Shown: in pieces, positions 36,497-45,371 of the stretch
Layout of the letters: each line of letters begins with the position of its first letter
Position numbering within the stretch: position 1 is the first letter of the stretch
Assembly: GCF_014205275.1 (NCBI RefSeq)
Contig: NZ_JACHND010000001.1
Coordinates: 1,302,001-1,366,000, forward strand
DNA: 64,000 nt
Source of the DNA: Sphaerisporangium siamense
Lineage (GTDB): Bacteria > Actinomycetota > Actinomycetes > Streptosporangiales > Streptosporangiaceae
Direction: 5' to 3'
The notes under the pieces: model-generated
What the model was told of the DNA's origin: nothing
What the model saw: only the letters and a program-made list of their open reading frames with translations
The model's database searches: none
Program-made: the position numbers and the translations under genes

Positions 36497-36685
36497 ATGC
36501 CCGTGACCACCGAACGCTCCGAAGAGATCATCGCCGCGTGGCGCAGCGGCGCGGACGTCGACGGCTGGGAGAACCCGGCCGGTCCGCTCCTGAGCGCGTA
36601 CGCCGAGTCGGACCTGACGACGGCCTTCGTCGAGACGCGCAGGGCCACCGCGTGCAGCGGCTCCTTCACCCACCCGTGCTGCTGA
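36497..36685 (+). CDS. Class II lanthipeptide precursor 2 (mersacidin-like leader)
   Basis: A 62-residue paralogue of precursor 1. The leader including NPAG and Arg48-Arg49 is conserved, with differences at positions 5, 10, 34, 39, 40 and 45. The C-terminal part is ATACSGSFTHPCC, differing at 50, 54, 56, 57 and 59, but all three Cys and the hydroxyl residues 51, 54 (Thr to Ser) and 58 are kept; Ser56 is an extra one. The CGGAGGG site lies 8 bp before the ATG. It ends 19 bp before LanM. The pair could form a two-component lanthipeptide or two variants of one product. Confidence 0.88.
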   Translation: MPVTTERSEEIIAAWRSGADVDGWENPAGPLLSAYAESDLTTAFVETRRATACSGSFTHPCC

Positions 36686-36704
36686 CCGACGAAGGGTGAG
36701 AAGC

Positions 36705-39578
36705 ATGGCCGGGGACTTCGACCCGTCGCTCGACCACCTGACCGCCCCGGCGCTGCACAGGCTGTCGGCCGTACTGGCTTCGGTCCCCGGCCTCACGGCG
36801 GCGGAGGCCCGTGTGATCCACCGGGGCGCGGCGGAGGCGCTGGAGGAGACCGTCCGCCGCAAGGTGAACCGGGTCCTGCTGCTGGAGCTCAACGCGGCCA
36901 GGATCAGCGGCCGGCTGCGGGGCGCGACCCCCGAGGCACGGTGGCGCGAATGGAAGGCGACGGCCGCGACCCCGGAGTTCTGGCGCTCGCTGACCCCGCA
37001 CTACCCGACGATGCGGTCCCGGCTCGCCGTGATCGTCGCCAACCGGTGCGCCGCGGCCGAGGAGCTGGCCCGCAGGTTCGCCGCCGACCGCGCCGACCTC
37101 GCCGCACTGCCCGGCGCCCCGGGCGGCGAGCTGACCGAGGTCCGGTTCGGCGCCGGTGACAGCCACCGCGGCGGACGCGCGGTCGCCGTCCTGCACGGCT
37201 CCGGCGGGCGGGTGGTCTACAAGCCGCGATCCCTCGCCGTGGACCGCGAGCTGGCACGCCTGATCGCCCGCCTGGCGCCCGCGCTGCCCCACGGCGCCGT
37301 GATCCGCGTACCCGAGGTGCTCACCCGCCCGGACCACGGCTGGGCGGAGCACATCGCGCACCGCTACTGCGCCGGCGACGCCGAGCTGCGCGCCTTCTAC
37401 CGCGGCATCGGGCACTGGCTCGCGCTGATGCGCCTGGTCGGCGGCAGCGACCTGCACGCGGAGAACCTCATCGCGGCCGGGCCCGCGCCGGTCGTCGTCG
37501 ACTGCGAGACGCTGTTCACCCCGCACGCCGCCTCCAAGCCCTCCGGCCACGGCGCGGCCGTCGACCGCGCGTCCGAGCTGCTCATGGGGTCGGTGCTGCG
37601 CATCGGCCTGCTGCCCGGCCGCGGCGCCGCGCTCGGCTGGCGTGGCGTGGACGTCTCCGCCCTCGGCGCGCTGCCCGGCCAGCAGCCGCACGTGCGGGTG
37701 CCGGTCGTCGTCGACGCGGGCACGGACGCGGCCAGGCTGGGCGTGCGGCGCGTGGAGATGGCGGCGGCGGGCAACCACCCGAGCCCCGAACCCGTCCTCG
37801 CCCGCTACTGGGACCTGGTGCTGGACGGGTTCGCCGAGCTGTCAGGCCACCTGGACGCCCTGGACCGGCGCGGCGACCTCGGCGGCATGCTGGCCGGCTT
37901 CGCCGACCTCCCCGTCCGCGTGGTGCCGCGCGCCACCGAGGCGTACGCCGAGCTGGCCCGCATGCTCTGGCATCCCGGTTCGCTGCACGACGAGGCCACC
38001 GCGTGCCGGTCGGCGGCACGCCTGCTGGCCGAGCACGCGGACAACCAGCCGGGCACGCCGTCGGACCCCAAGGTCATAGACGCCGAGGTGACCGAGTTGC
38101 TGAACGGCGACATCCCCTTCTTCGCCACGACCCCGGCCCGCGGCCGCATGGACGGACCCGGCGGCACCGCGTGGGGAGAGGAACAGGACCTCATCGCGGA
38201 CGCGCTGCGGCGCTGGCGCGAGCGCGAGTCGGCCCTGGACCGCGACGTGATCCGCGCCGCGCTCGTCAGCGCCTACCTCAACGAGGGCTGGCTGCCGCGG
38301 ACCGCGCGGATGGCCACGCCCCTGATCCGGCAGGACGACCTGGACGGGCGCCGCCGCCGGCTGGCGGCGGGCATGGCGCGCCGCCTGCGGGACACGGCGG
38401 TGCGCGGCGACGACGGCACGGTGACCTGGATCGCCCCGGTGCTGACCGCCTCAGGATGGTCGGTGCAGTCGCTGACCGCCGACGTGTACGGCGGGGCGCA
38501 CGGGGTCGCGATCGCGCTGGCCGCCTACGTGGCCGAGACCGCGCGGGGCGAGGCCGACGAGGTGCCGGGGCTGGACCGGCTGCTGGCCGACCTGCTCCAC
38601 ACGATCAGGCTGGCCGAGGACCACGACGCCGCCCTGCGGCGCTCAGGGACGCCCCGCCGTCCCGACCCGCCGGGCGGATATGTCGGCATCGGCTCGTGGA
38701 TCTGGAGCTGGCTGCTGCTCGGCCGGCTCGGCGCCGTCCCGGACGACGAGGCCCTGGCCCGGGCGTGCGTGCCGGCCGAGGAGCTGCCCGCGGCGGTGGC
38801 GGCGGACGAGGTCTACGACCTGCTCGGCGGGATGGCCGGGGCCGTGGTGCCGCTGCTGCGCCTGGCCGGGCGCACCGGCGACGCGCGGTGGTCCACGCGG
38901 GCCCGCGAGATCGGCGATCGCCTCGTCGCGCTGGCCGCCGACGACGGCCGGGGGGCGCGCTGGCCCAACGCCGACAACCGGACCGGGCTCGGTGGCATGG
39001 CGCACGGCGCCACCGGGATCGGCTGGGCCCTCGCCCGGCTGGCCGACGCCGGGGTGCCCGGGGCCGCGCGGTTCGCCGCCCTGGCCGACCGGGCCTTCCT
39101 GTTCGAGGAGTCCCTGTACGACCCGGACGGGGACGGCTGGCTGGACCTGCGCGAGGCCGAGCCGCAGGTGACGGCCAGCGCGTGGTGCCACGGGGCCGGC
39201 GGCGTCGGCGTCGTCGCGGCGGACCTGCTGGCCCGGCACGCGTCCCCCCGGTGGCAGGACGTGCTGCGCCGCGCGGCGGCGTCCTGCTGGAAGCGCGGCA
39301 TGGGCTGGAACCACACGCTGTGCCACGGCGATCTCGGCAACTGGGAGGTGCTGGAGCGGGCGATCGACGCCGGCCTCGGCCCCGAGCGGCTGACCCGCGA
39401 GCACCTGTACGCGTACATGATCGGCACCGTGGAGGAGCACGGCCCGGTCACCGGCCTGGCCCGCGACGCCTTCACCCCCGGCCTGCTTCCCGGCGTGTGC
39501 GGCATGCTGTACCAGCTCCTGCGCGCCCGCCCCGGCGCCCCCCTGCCCTCGGTGCTGCTCCCCGACCCCGGCGCGTAG
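36705..39578 (+). CDS. lanM: Class II lanthipeptide synthetase LanM
   Basis: A 957-residue bifunctional enzyme. The N-terminal dehydratase domain (about 90-560) has a kinase-like active site: Lys173 in VVYKPRSLAVD, Asp249 and His251 in GGSDLHAEN, and Asp266/Glu268 in DCETLF; it phosphorylates and eliminates Ser/Thr. The C-terminal LanC-like cyclase (about 610-957) has zinc ligands Cys828 in WCHG and Cys873-His874 in LCHG, plus the MAHGATGIGW motif. ATG at 36705 is used, 8 bp after GAAGGG; a GTG at 36696 would overlap that site. It should form thioether rings in both precursors upstream. No transporter or protease domain is fused. Confidence 0.94.
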   Translation: MAGDFDPSLDHLTAPALHRLSAVLASVPGLTAAEARVIHRGAAEALEETVRRKVNRVLLLELNAARISGRLRGATPEARWREWKATAATPEFWRSLTPHYPTMRSRLAVIVANRCAAAEELARRFAADRADLAALPGAPGGELTEVRFGAGDSHRGGRAVAVLHGSGGRVVYKPRSLAVDRELARLIARLAPALPHGAVIRVPEVLTRPDHGWAEHIAHRYCAGDAELRAFYRGIGHWLALMRLVGGSDLHAENLIAAGPAPVVVDCETLFTPHAASKPSGHGAAVDRASELLMGSVLRIGLLPGRGAALGWRGVDVSALGALPGQQPHVRVPVVVDAGTDAARLGVRRVEMAAAGNHPSPEPVLARYWDLVLDGFAELSGHLDALDRRGDLGGMLAGFADLPVRVVPRATEAYAELARMLWHPGSLHDEATACRSAARLLAEHADNQPGTPSDPKVIDAEVTELLNGDIPFFATTPARGRMDGPGGTAWGEEQDLIADALRRWRERESALDRDVIRAALVSAYLNEGWLPRTARMATPLIRQDDLDGRRRRLAAGMARRLRDTAVRGDDGTVTWIAPVLTASGWSVQSLTADVYGGAHGVAIALAAYVAETARGEADEVPGLDRLLADLLHTIRLAEDHDAALRRSGTPRRPDPPGGYVGIGSWIWSWLLLGRLGAVPDDEALARACVPAEELPAAVAADEVYDLLGGMAGAVVPLLRLAGRTGDARWSTRAREIGDRLVALAADDGRGARWPNADNRTGLGGMAHGATGIGWALARLADAGVPGAARFAALADRAFLFEESLYDPDGDGWLDLREAEPQVTASAWCHGAGGVGVVAADLLARHASPRWQDVLRRAAASCWKRGMGWNHTLCHGDLGNWEVLERAIDAGLGPERLTREHLYAYMIGTVEEHGPVTGLARDAFTPGLLPGVCGMLYQLLRARPGAPLPSVLLPDPGA

Positions 39579-39925
39579 CCGGACGGCAAGCTGCTGCTGG
39601 AGACCGACCTTCGCCTCGGCCTCACCGAAGACGGCGGCGGGGCGGTGCCGGAAAGGGCGCGGGCGTCACTCCCGGCCCGGCTCCTGGTCCGTGGCGCCGC
39701 GCACCACGGCCACCGCGCCGGTGGCGGCGTCCGTACACCGTATGAGCGGAGTCCCCAGGTCACAGGATGCTCCCCCGCCGCGCGCCCGGGTCAGGGCCGA
39801 AGGTCACCGCGGCGGCGGACCTCCGGCCGGAGCCCGGCGCTGGTAGGGCGGGCGGAATACGGGGCAGGATCCAATGATCCCCGTCCTGAGGCGACGGTTC
39901 GCGGCGGGGACCTCGTGGAGGCGTC
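39579..39925. other. Intergenic region downstream of LanM
   Basis: This 347-bp stretch has no complete gene. The first 70 bp, read in the LanM frame, give a coding-like string (PDGKLLLETDLRLGLTEDG) directly after the stop, without a start codon; it may be a gene remnant. The rest shows nothing clear. Confidence 0.5.
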
Positions 39926-40267
39926 ATGAGCCAGGTCTGGTTGCTCGCGCTGCGCGGGCTGTTCGGCGGCCTGCTGGTGACGGCCTTCGCCCTGCTCGGC
40001 GAGATGGTGTCCCCGAAGAGGTTCGCCGGCATCTTCGCCGCGGGGCCCGCCGTGGCCCTGGCGGGGATGAGCATCACGGTGCTGCACGCGGGAAGCCGTC
40101 CGCTCGCCGACTCCGCGCTCGGCATGATCGTCGGGTCGGCGGCGCTGGTGGTCTACTGCGCCCTGGCCGTCCCTCTGGTGGGGCGTCTCGGCGCGGTCGC
40201 CGGCTCGGCGGCGGCGGTCGGGGTGTGGCTGGCCGTCGCGGGCCTCGGATGGTGGCTGATGCCGTGA
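39926..40267 (+). CDS. Small DUF3147-like membrane protein
   Basis: A 113-residue membrane protein with about four hydrophobic segments: LRGLFGGLLVTAFALLGEMV, GPAVALAGMSITVL, MIVGSAALVVYCALAV and GSAAAVGVWLAVAGLGWWL. The PKRFAGIFAAGPAVAL motif is typical of DUF3147-type proteins of unknown function. TGGAGG lies before the ATG. Its stop overlaps the GTG of a second protein of the same kind, suggesting a two-subunit complex. A role in export of, or immunity to, the nearby lanthipeptide is possible but unsupported. Confidence 0.72.
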   Translation: MSQVWLLALRGLFGGLLVTAFALLGEMVSPKRFAGIFAAGPAVALAGMSITVLHAGSRPLADSALGMIVGSAALVVYCALAVPLVGRLGAVAGSAAAVGVWLAVAGLGWWLMP

Positions 40268-40668
40268 GCGGGCGGGAGAGGATCCGGCTGCGCCCGTCCG
40301 GGGCGCGGTGCGCGCACCCGGCCGGCATGGCGCTGCGTTTCGCCTTCGGCGCGGCCATCTCGGTGGTCGCGGCCCTGGTCACCGACCGGTGGGGCCCCGT
40401 CACGGGCGGCGTGTTCCTCGCCTTTCCCGCCACCCTGGCCGCCACGCTGACCCTCATCGAGCACGAGGAGCACCGGCGCCTCCCGGTCGAGCAGGACGCC
40501 CGCGGCGCGGTGCTCGGCGCGGCGGGCATGATCGTGTTCGCCGTGTGCGTGTGGGCGCTCGCCACCCGGCTGCCCGCCGCGCTGGTCCTCGTGACCGCGA
40601 CCGTGGCCTGGGCACTGGTCGCCGTCGCCCTCTACCTGCTCTTCCAGGGGCGGCGCGACGGCGGGTGA
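40264..40668 (+). CDS. Small DUF3147-like membrane protein, second subunit
   Basis: A 134-residue relative of the preceding protein. After a basic N-terminus (GRERIRLRPSGARC) come four hydrophobic segments with FGAAISVVAALVTDRWGPVTGGVFLAFPATLAATL, equivalent to the PKRFAG...PAVAL region of its neighbour. GTG at 40264 overlaps the previous stop by 4 bp. Paired small membrane proteins of this type may form heterodimers with opposite topology; that is inference. Confidence 0.7.
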   Translation: MSGRERIRLRPSGARCAHPAGMALRFAFGAAISVVAALVTDRWGPVTGGVFLAFPATLAATLTLIEHEEHRRLPVEQDARGAVLGAAGMIVFAVCVWALATRLPAALVLVTATVAWALVAVALYLLFQGRRDGG

Positions 40669-40682
40669 CGCCCGCGGCGGGT

Positions 40683-41741
40683 TCAGCGGGCCGCTCCGGG
40701 GCGCAGGGCCGGGCCGGGGTGTTCGGCCGTGGCGAGCGGCAGGTGGATGGTCGCGGTGAGGCCGCCGGACGGCGCGGAGGTCAGGGTGACCTGCCCGGTG
40801 TGGGACTCCACGATGCCCCGGACGATCATCAGCCCGAGGCCGGAGCTGGACGAATAGGACCAGTCCGCGCGGCGCACGAGCTCCTCGGCGCGTTCGGGCG
40901 GGATCCCCGGCCCGTGGTCCTCCACCTGCGCGACGACCGTCGCCGCGTCCTGCCGCACCCGCAGGACGACCGGCGCCCGGCCGTGCCGCGTCGCGTTCTC
41001 CACGAGGCAGTCGAGCGCGGTCTCCAGCCGCTCCTCGTCGCCCACGACCGGGGCGGGGACGGTGTCCACGTGGATCGTGCCGTTCACCAGGGGCGCCCAG
41101 CGCCGGCCGACCCGCTGGACGAGCGTGCCGAGGTTCAGGACGCGGGCGCCCGCGCCGGGATCCTGGTGCGCCCAGGCCAGGGCGGACAGGCGGCCGGTGA
41201 TCCGGGAGAGCTTGTCCAGCTCCTCCACGACGACGCCCAGGTCCGCGGCCGGGTCGGAGTCGGCGCCCTCCACCTGGAGCATCTCGGCGTACCCCCGGGC
41301 GACGGTGAGCGGGGTGCGCAGCTCGTGGGTCGCGACCCGCACGAACCTCTCCGTCATCTCGTGCGCCAGGCGCTCGCGCGCGGCGGCCAGCCGGGCCTCG
41401 GCCGCCGCGGCCGTCCGCCACCGCACGTGCCAGACCATGACGAGGAACAGCAGGCACATCAGGGGGATCTCCGCCGTCTCCTCGAAGGCGATGACCTCGG
41501 AGCTGGCGTGCCAGTACAGCGGCACCCCCGTCGCCGCGGCGACGGCCAGGCAGACCGCGAGGGTGGCGGGCATCGGCCACGGCCGCACGCCGTACACCAG
41601 CGCGAACGAGATCCAGACCAGGTGGAAGGGGATGGTCTCGGCGCCGGGGAGTATCCACATGAGCGTGGCGTTGACCGTGGCGAAGACCGCCCAGGCCGGG
41701 ACCGCCCAGCGCGCCGCCCGCGTCAGGTCAGCCCGCGACAA
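40683..41741 (-). CDS. Sensor histidine kinase
   Basis: A kinase of about 352 residues with four N-terminal hydrophobic segments (residues about 10-100) instead of a large sensor domain. The HisKA box is VATHELRTPL with phospho-acceptor His139, the N-box CLVENATRHG, G1 DHGPGI and G2 SGLGLMIVRG. No ATG or GTG start is available near the first helix; a TTG at 41741, 14 bp inside the response-regulator gene, is the best start. It forms a pair with that regulator. The input may be a membrane or small-molecule signal. Confidence 0.85.
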   Translation of the reverse strand: MSRADLTRAARWAVPAWAVFATVNATLMWILPGAETIPFHLVWISFALVYGVRPWPMPATLAVCLAVAAATGVPLYWHASSEVIAFEETAEIPLMCLLFLVMVWHVRWRTAAAAEARLAAARERLAHEMTERFVRVATHELRTPLTVARGYAEMLQVEGADSDPAADLGVVVEELDKLSRITGRLSALAWAHQDPGAGARVLNLGTLVQRVGRRWAPLVNGTIHVDTVPAPVVGDEERLETALDCLVENATRHGRAPVVLRVRQDAATVVAQVEDHGPGIPPERAEELVRRADWSYSSSSGLGLMIVRGIVESHTGQVTLTSAPSGGLTATIHLPLATAEHPGPALRPGAAR

Positions 41742-42393
41742 AGCTGTAGCCCACGTTGCGGATGGTCTCGATGGAGTCGGCGCCGAGCTTGGCGCGCAGC
41801 CGCCGCACGTACACGTCCACCACGTTGCTGGCGGCGTCGAAGGCGTGCCCCCACACGTCGGTGAGCAGTTCCTCGCGCCCGCACACGTCCCCGGCGCGGC
41901 CCATGAGGTGGCTGAGCAGCACGAACTCGCGTTGCGTGAGCTGGACGCTGCGGCCGGGGAGCTCGGCGGTGCGGCGGTGCGGGTCGAGGGCGACCTGCCC
42001 GGCCCTGATGCAGCGCCGGGCCGCCGCGGGCGCGGGCTCGGCCGCCCTGATGCGTACCCGGGCCACGAGCTCGGCGAGCGCGAACGGCTTGGCGAGGTAG
42101 TCGACGGCGCCATGGGCGAAGCACTCGACCTTGGCGGCGACGTCGCCGATGGCGGACAGGACCAGGACGCGCTGGTCGGGGCGCCGGGCGAGCATCTGCC
42201 GCAGCACGTCCACGCCGCCGAGCCGTGGCAGCATCAGGTCCAGTACGACCAGCGCGAACTCCTCGGCGTCCGCGAGCAGGAGGGCCTGCTCGCCGGTTCC
42301 CACGGTCCGGACGACGTGGCCGTCGCGTTCCAGGGCGCGCGAGACGAACCTGCAGATCCTCGGCTCGTCGTCCACGACCATGATCCGGGGCAT
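41728..42393 (-). CDS. OmpR/PhoB-family response regulator
   Basis: A 221-residue regulator. The receiver domain has acidic VVDDEP (7-12), phospho-acceptor Asp52 in VVLDLMLP and Lys in LAKPF. The C-terminal winged helix spans about 125-221 (LTQREFVLLSHL...DAASNVVDVYVRRLRAKLG...IRNVGYSF). It partners the overlapping sensor kinase. The pair is preceded by the terminator at 42649 and a short secreted peptide gene on the same strand, so that peptide could be co-regulated. Confidence 0.92.
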   Translation of the reverse strand: MPRIMVVDDEPRICRFVSRALERDGHVVRTVGTGEQALLLADAEEFALVVLDLMLPRLGGVDVLRQMLARRPDQRVLVLSAIGDVAAKVECFAHGAVDYLAKPFALAELVARVRIRAAEPAPAAARRCIRAGQVALDPHRRTAELPGRSVQLTQREFVLLSHLMGRAGDVCGREELLTDVWGHAFDAASNVVDVYVRRLRAKLGADSIETIRNVGYSFVAG

Positions 42394-42648
42394 CCAAGCT
42401 CCACGAGACTCAGCGGCGCCCTTTGCCCGACAACGCCGTCCGCTCCCTACGTCTCGTGTGTACCGCCCCTGATCAAGACCGGCAAGCATCCGGCTACGCC
42501 CCATATGGACGAGGTGTCTGACCTGGGGTGAAATGAGGTCAATCTGACAGTCAGATGACGGAGTCGTCATCTCCCGTGCCCCAGAAGGCACGGCCCCGGC
42601 ACGAACGGCGCGGACGGGCCCGCCGGAACGGGCTTCCCGGACATGCGA

Positions 42649-42678
42649 AAACGCCCGGATATCGATATCCGGGCGTTT
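42649..42678. terminator. Perfect 15-bp hairpin terminator
   Basis: A fully palindromic element with arms 42649-42663 and 42664-42678, starting AAACGCCC and ending GGGCGTTT. It lies 38 bp downstream of the small secreted peptide gene and ends its transcript; short A and T runs on both sides allow either direction. Confidence 0.85.
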
Positions 42679-42716
42679 CTCGTGGGCGTGCGGGGGACGG
42701 GGTCCACCCGGACGGG

Positions 42717-42875
42717 TCACACGTCCATGCACCACATCCAGCCGTGGCCGCTGACCCAACAGCGGTACCACTCGTTGGGCATGGCGTTGGCCGGGGCGCT
42801 CGTGGCGGCGAAGGCGGCGCCGGCGAGGGCGACCGTGGCGGTCAGCGTGGCGACGCGGCGGGTGATCTTGCGCAT
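42717..42875 (-). CDS. Short secreted Trp/Cys-rich peptide
   Basis: A 52-residue precursor. Residues 1-31 are a signal peptide (RKITRRVATLTATVALAGAAFA, predicted end SAPANA). The mature peptide of about 21 residues is short, has four Trp and two Cys (Cys8 and Cys18 of the mature part, in RCWVSGHGWMWC), so a disulfide loop is expected. A CAGGAG site 6 bp upstream supports the ATG at 42875. It has its own terminator. No family is recognised; role as signal, antimicrobial or surface peptide is open. Confidence 0.75.
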   Translation of the reverse strand: MRKITRRVATLTATVALAGAAFAATSAPANAMPNEWYRCWVSGHGWMWCMDV

Positions 42876-42957
42876 CAGATCTCCTGAGGTCTCGTGGGGC
42901 GAACACCTGAAGTCAACCAACGGCGTCTTGGACCGCTCTTGGAGATCACTGCAGCGC

Positions 42958-45285
42958 TCACCGCCCCTGCGGCTCCGGCCAGGTCCAGTCGCGGACCTCC
43001 GGGGCGTCCTCGCCGTGGTCGCGGGTGTGGGCGCGTGCCCGGAGGCGGGCGTCCGACATGCGCTGCCGCAGGTGGGCGGCGGTGACGCGCAGGCCGGGGA
43101 CGCGGTCGACGACGTCCATGACCAGGTGGTAGCGGTCGATGTCGTTGAGCATGGCCATGTCGAAGGGGGTTGTGGTGGTGCCCTCCTCCTTGTAACCGCG
43201 CACGTGCAGGTTGGCGTGGCCGTTCCTGCGGTAGGTGAGCCGGTGGATCAGCCACGGGTAGCCGTGGAAGTTGAAGATCACCGGCTTGTTCGTGGTGAAA
43301 AGGGCGTCGAACTCGGCGTCGGGCATGCCGTGCGGGTGCTCGGTCGGCGGCTGGAGTCGCATCAGGTCCACGACGTTGATCACCCGGACCCGCAGCCACG
43401 GCAGGTGCTCGCGCAGCAGCGCGGCGGCGGCCAGGGTCTCCAGCGTGGGCACGTCCCCGGCGCAGGCCAGCACGACGTCCGGCTCCTGCCCCGCGTCGTT
43501 GCTCGCCCAGTCGATGATGCCGAGGCCGCGGGCGCAGTGCGTGACCGCCTCCTCCTCGCCGAACAGGTCGAGCACGGGCTGCTTGCCCGCCACGACCACG
43601 TTGACGTAGTCGCGGGAGCGCAGGCAGTGGTCGGCCACCGAGAGCAGCGTGTTGGCGTCCGGCGGCAGGTACACGCGCACGACGCTCGCCTTCTTGTTGA
43701 CGACGACGTCGAGGAACCCGGGGTCCTGGTGACTGAAGCCGTTGTGGTCCTGACGCCAGACGTGCGAGGACAGCAGGTAGTTGAGCGAGGCGACCGGCCG
43801 CCGCCAGGGGATGCGCCGGCTCGCGTCCAGCCACTTGGCGTGCTGGTTGAACATGGCGTCGACGATGTGGATGAACGCCTCGTAGCAGGTGAACAGGCCG
43901 TGCCTGCCGGTGAGCAGGTAACCCTCCAGCCAGCCCTGGCACAGGTGCTCGCTCAGCACCTCCATGACCCGCCCGCCCTCGGCCAGGTGCGCGTCGGTGG
44001 GCAGGGCCTCCGCGTGCCAGGCCCGGTCGGTGACCTCGAAGACGGCCGACAGCCGGTTGGAGTCGGTCTCGTCCGGCCCCATGAGGCGGAACGTCCGCGG
44101 GTTGGCGGCGATCACGTCGCGCAGGAACCGGCCGAGGACGCGGGTCGGCTCGGTGAACGCGGCGCCGGGCGCGGGCACCGCGACGGCGTGGTCGCGGAAG
44201 TCGGGCAGGACGAGGGGGCGCAGGATCTCGCCGCCGTTGGCGTGCGGGCTGGCGCTCATGCGCAGGGGACCCTCGGGGACGGTCTCCAGGATCTCGGCGA
44301 CCGGGCGGCCGTCGGCGTCGAAGAGCTCGCCGGGCCGGTAGGACCGCATCCACTCCTCCAGCATGGCCAGGTGCGCGGGGTTCTCTCGGACGGCGGCCAG
44401 CGGGACCTGGTGGGCGCGCCAGGTGCCCTCCACGGGGAGGCCGTCGACCTCGCGGGGGCCGGTCCAGCCTTTGGGGGTGCGCAGCACGATCATCGGGAGC
44501 CGGTCGGCGCGGCCGTCCTTGTAGGCGGCGATCTCGTCGAAGACCGTGTCCAGCGTCTGCGCCATGAGCGCGTGCATGGTCGTGGGGTCGTCCCCTTCGA
44601 CCAGGTACGGCCGGTAGCCGTACCCCTCCATGAGCTTGACCAGGTCCTCGGAGGGGATCCGGGACAGCACCGTCGGGTTCGCGATCTTGTAGCCGTTGAG
44701 GTGCAGGATCGGCAGGACGACCCCGTCGCGGCGCGGGTCGAGGAACTTGTTGGAGTGCCAGCTCGCCGCCAGCGGGCCCGTCTCGGCCTCGCCGTCCCCG
44801 ATCACGCACGCGACCACGAGGCCCGGGTTGTCGAAGGCGGCGCCGTAGGCGTGGGCCAGCGAGTAGCCCAGCTCGCCGCCCTCGTGGATCGAGCCGGGCG
44901 TCTCCGGGGCCACGTGGCTCGGGATTCCGCCAGGGAAGGAGAACTGGCGGAACAGGCGGCGCATGCCCTCGGCGTCCTGCGAGACGTCGGGGTAGCGGTC
45001 CGAGTAGGCGCCCTCCAGCCAGGCGTGTGCCACCGCGGCGGGGCCGCCGTGACCGGGCCCGGCGATGTAGATCATGTCCTGGTCGCGCTCGGCGATGACC
45101 CGGTTGAGGTGGGCGAAGCAGAAGTTCAGCCCGGGAGTCGTGCCCCAGTGACCGAGCAGGCGCGGCTTGATGTGCTCCGGCTTCAACGGCTCGGTCAGCA
45201 GCGGGTTGTCCAGCAGGTAGATCTGGCCCACGGCGAGGTAGTTGGCGGCGCGCCAGAAGGCGTCGATTCTCTCAAGGGCGTCCAT
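42958..45285 (-). CDS. xfp: Xylulose-5-phosphate/fructose-6-phosphate phosphoketolase
   Basis: A 775-residue thiamine-diphosphate enzyme. Typical regions are [38 protein letters not shown], the ThDP-Mg loop [31 protein letters not shown] and [11 protein letters not shown]. It splits xylulose-5-phosphate (or fructose-6-phosphate) with phosphate to acetyl-phosphate and a triose/tetrose phosphate. The gene is divergent from a DevR-like regulator with a palindromic GGGACC box 36 bp upstream of its start, so it is likely induced under low oxygen. The nearby acyl-CoA synthetase fusion could link acetyl-phosphate/acetate to acetyl-CoA. Confidence 0.95.
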   Translation of the reverse strand: MDALERIDAFWRAANYLAVGQIYLLDNPLLTEPLKPEHIKPRLLGHWGTTPGLNFCFAHLNRVIAERDQDMIYIAGPGHGGPAAVAHAWLEGAYSDRYPDVSQDAEGMRRLFRQFSFPGGIPSHVAPETPGSIHEGGELGYSLAHAYGAAFDNPGLVVACVIGDGEAETGPLAASWHSNKFLDPRRDGVVLPILHLNGYKIANPTVLSRIPSEDLVKLMEGYGYRPYLVEGDDPTTMHALMAQTLDTVFDEIAAYKDGRADRLPMIVLRTPKGWTGPREVDGLPVEGTWRAHQVPLAAVRENPAHLAMLEEWMRSYRPGELFDADGRPVAEILETVPEGPLRMSASPHANGGEILRPLVLPDFRDHAVAVPAPGAAFTEPTRVLGRFLRDVIAANPRTFRLMGPDETDSNRLSAVFEVTDRAWHAEALPTDAHLAEGGRVMEVLSEHLCQGWLEGYLLTGRHGLFTCYEAFIHIVDAMFNQHAKWLDASRRIPWRRPVASLNYLLSSHVWRQDHNGFSHQDPGFLDVVVNKKASVVRVYLPPDANTLLSVADHCLRSRDYVNVVVAGKQPVLDLFGEEEAVTHCARGLGIIDWASNDAGQEPDVVLACAGDVPTLETLAAAALLREHLPWLRVRVINVVDLMRLQPPTEHPHGMPDAEFDALFTTNKPVIFNFHGYPWLIHRLTYRRNGHANLHVRGYKEEGTTTTPFDMAMLNDIDRYHLVMDVVDRVPGLRVTAAHLRQRMSDARLRARAHTRDHGEDAPEVRDWTWPEPQGR

Positions 45286-45320
45286 GAGATGATCGTCGCC
45301 TGAGCCGAACGCCGAGGTAA

Positions 45321-45334
45321 GGGACCTTGGTCCC
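45321..45334. promoter_or_regulatory. DosR-like box between xfp and devR
   Basis: GGGACCTTGGTCCC is a perfect palindrome that matches the mycobacterial DosR consensus core (GGGACTTTAGTCCC type). It is centred about 40 bp from both divergent start codons. Confidence 0.75.
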
Positions 45335-45371
45335 TACCCGGCAGGGGCCATGGCGGCATAAATTCTCGTAC

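Larger units (their letters stand above)
36282..36695 (+). repeat. Tandem duplication of the precursor unit, 215-bp period
   Basis: The two precursor genes and the DNA behind their stops are repeats with a period of 215 bp. A 23-bp block around the stop codon is identical at 36458-36480 and 36673-36695. The encoded peptides share 51 of 62 residues. Confidence 0.85.

Noticed and set aside
39911-39924. GGGACCTCGTGG as a DosR-like site before the DUF3147-like pair
   Set aside because: Only one half-site is present and it overlaps the ribosome site of the gene; too weak to list.
41742-42113. N-terminal extension of the sensor kinase frame at 40683
   Set aside because: It lies antiphase within the response regulator gene and is not protein-like.
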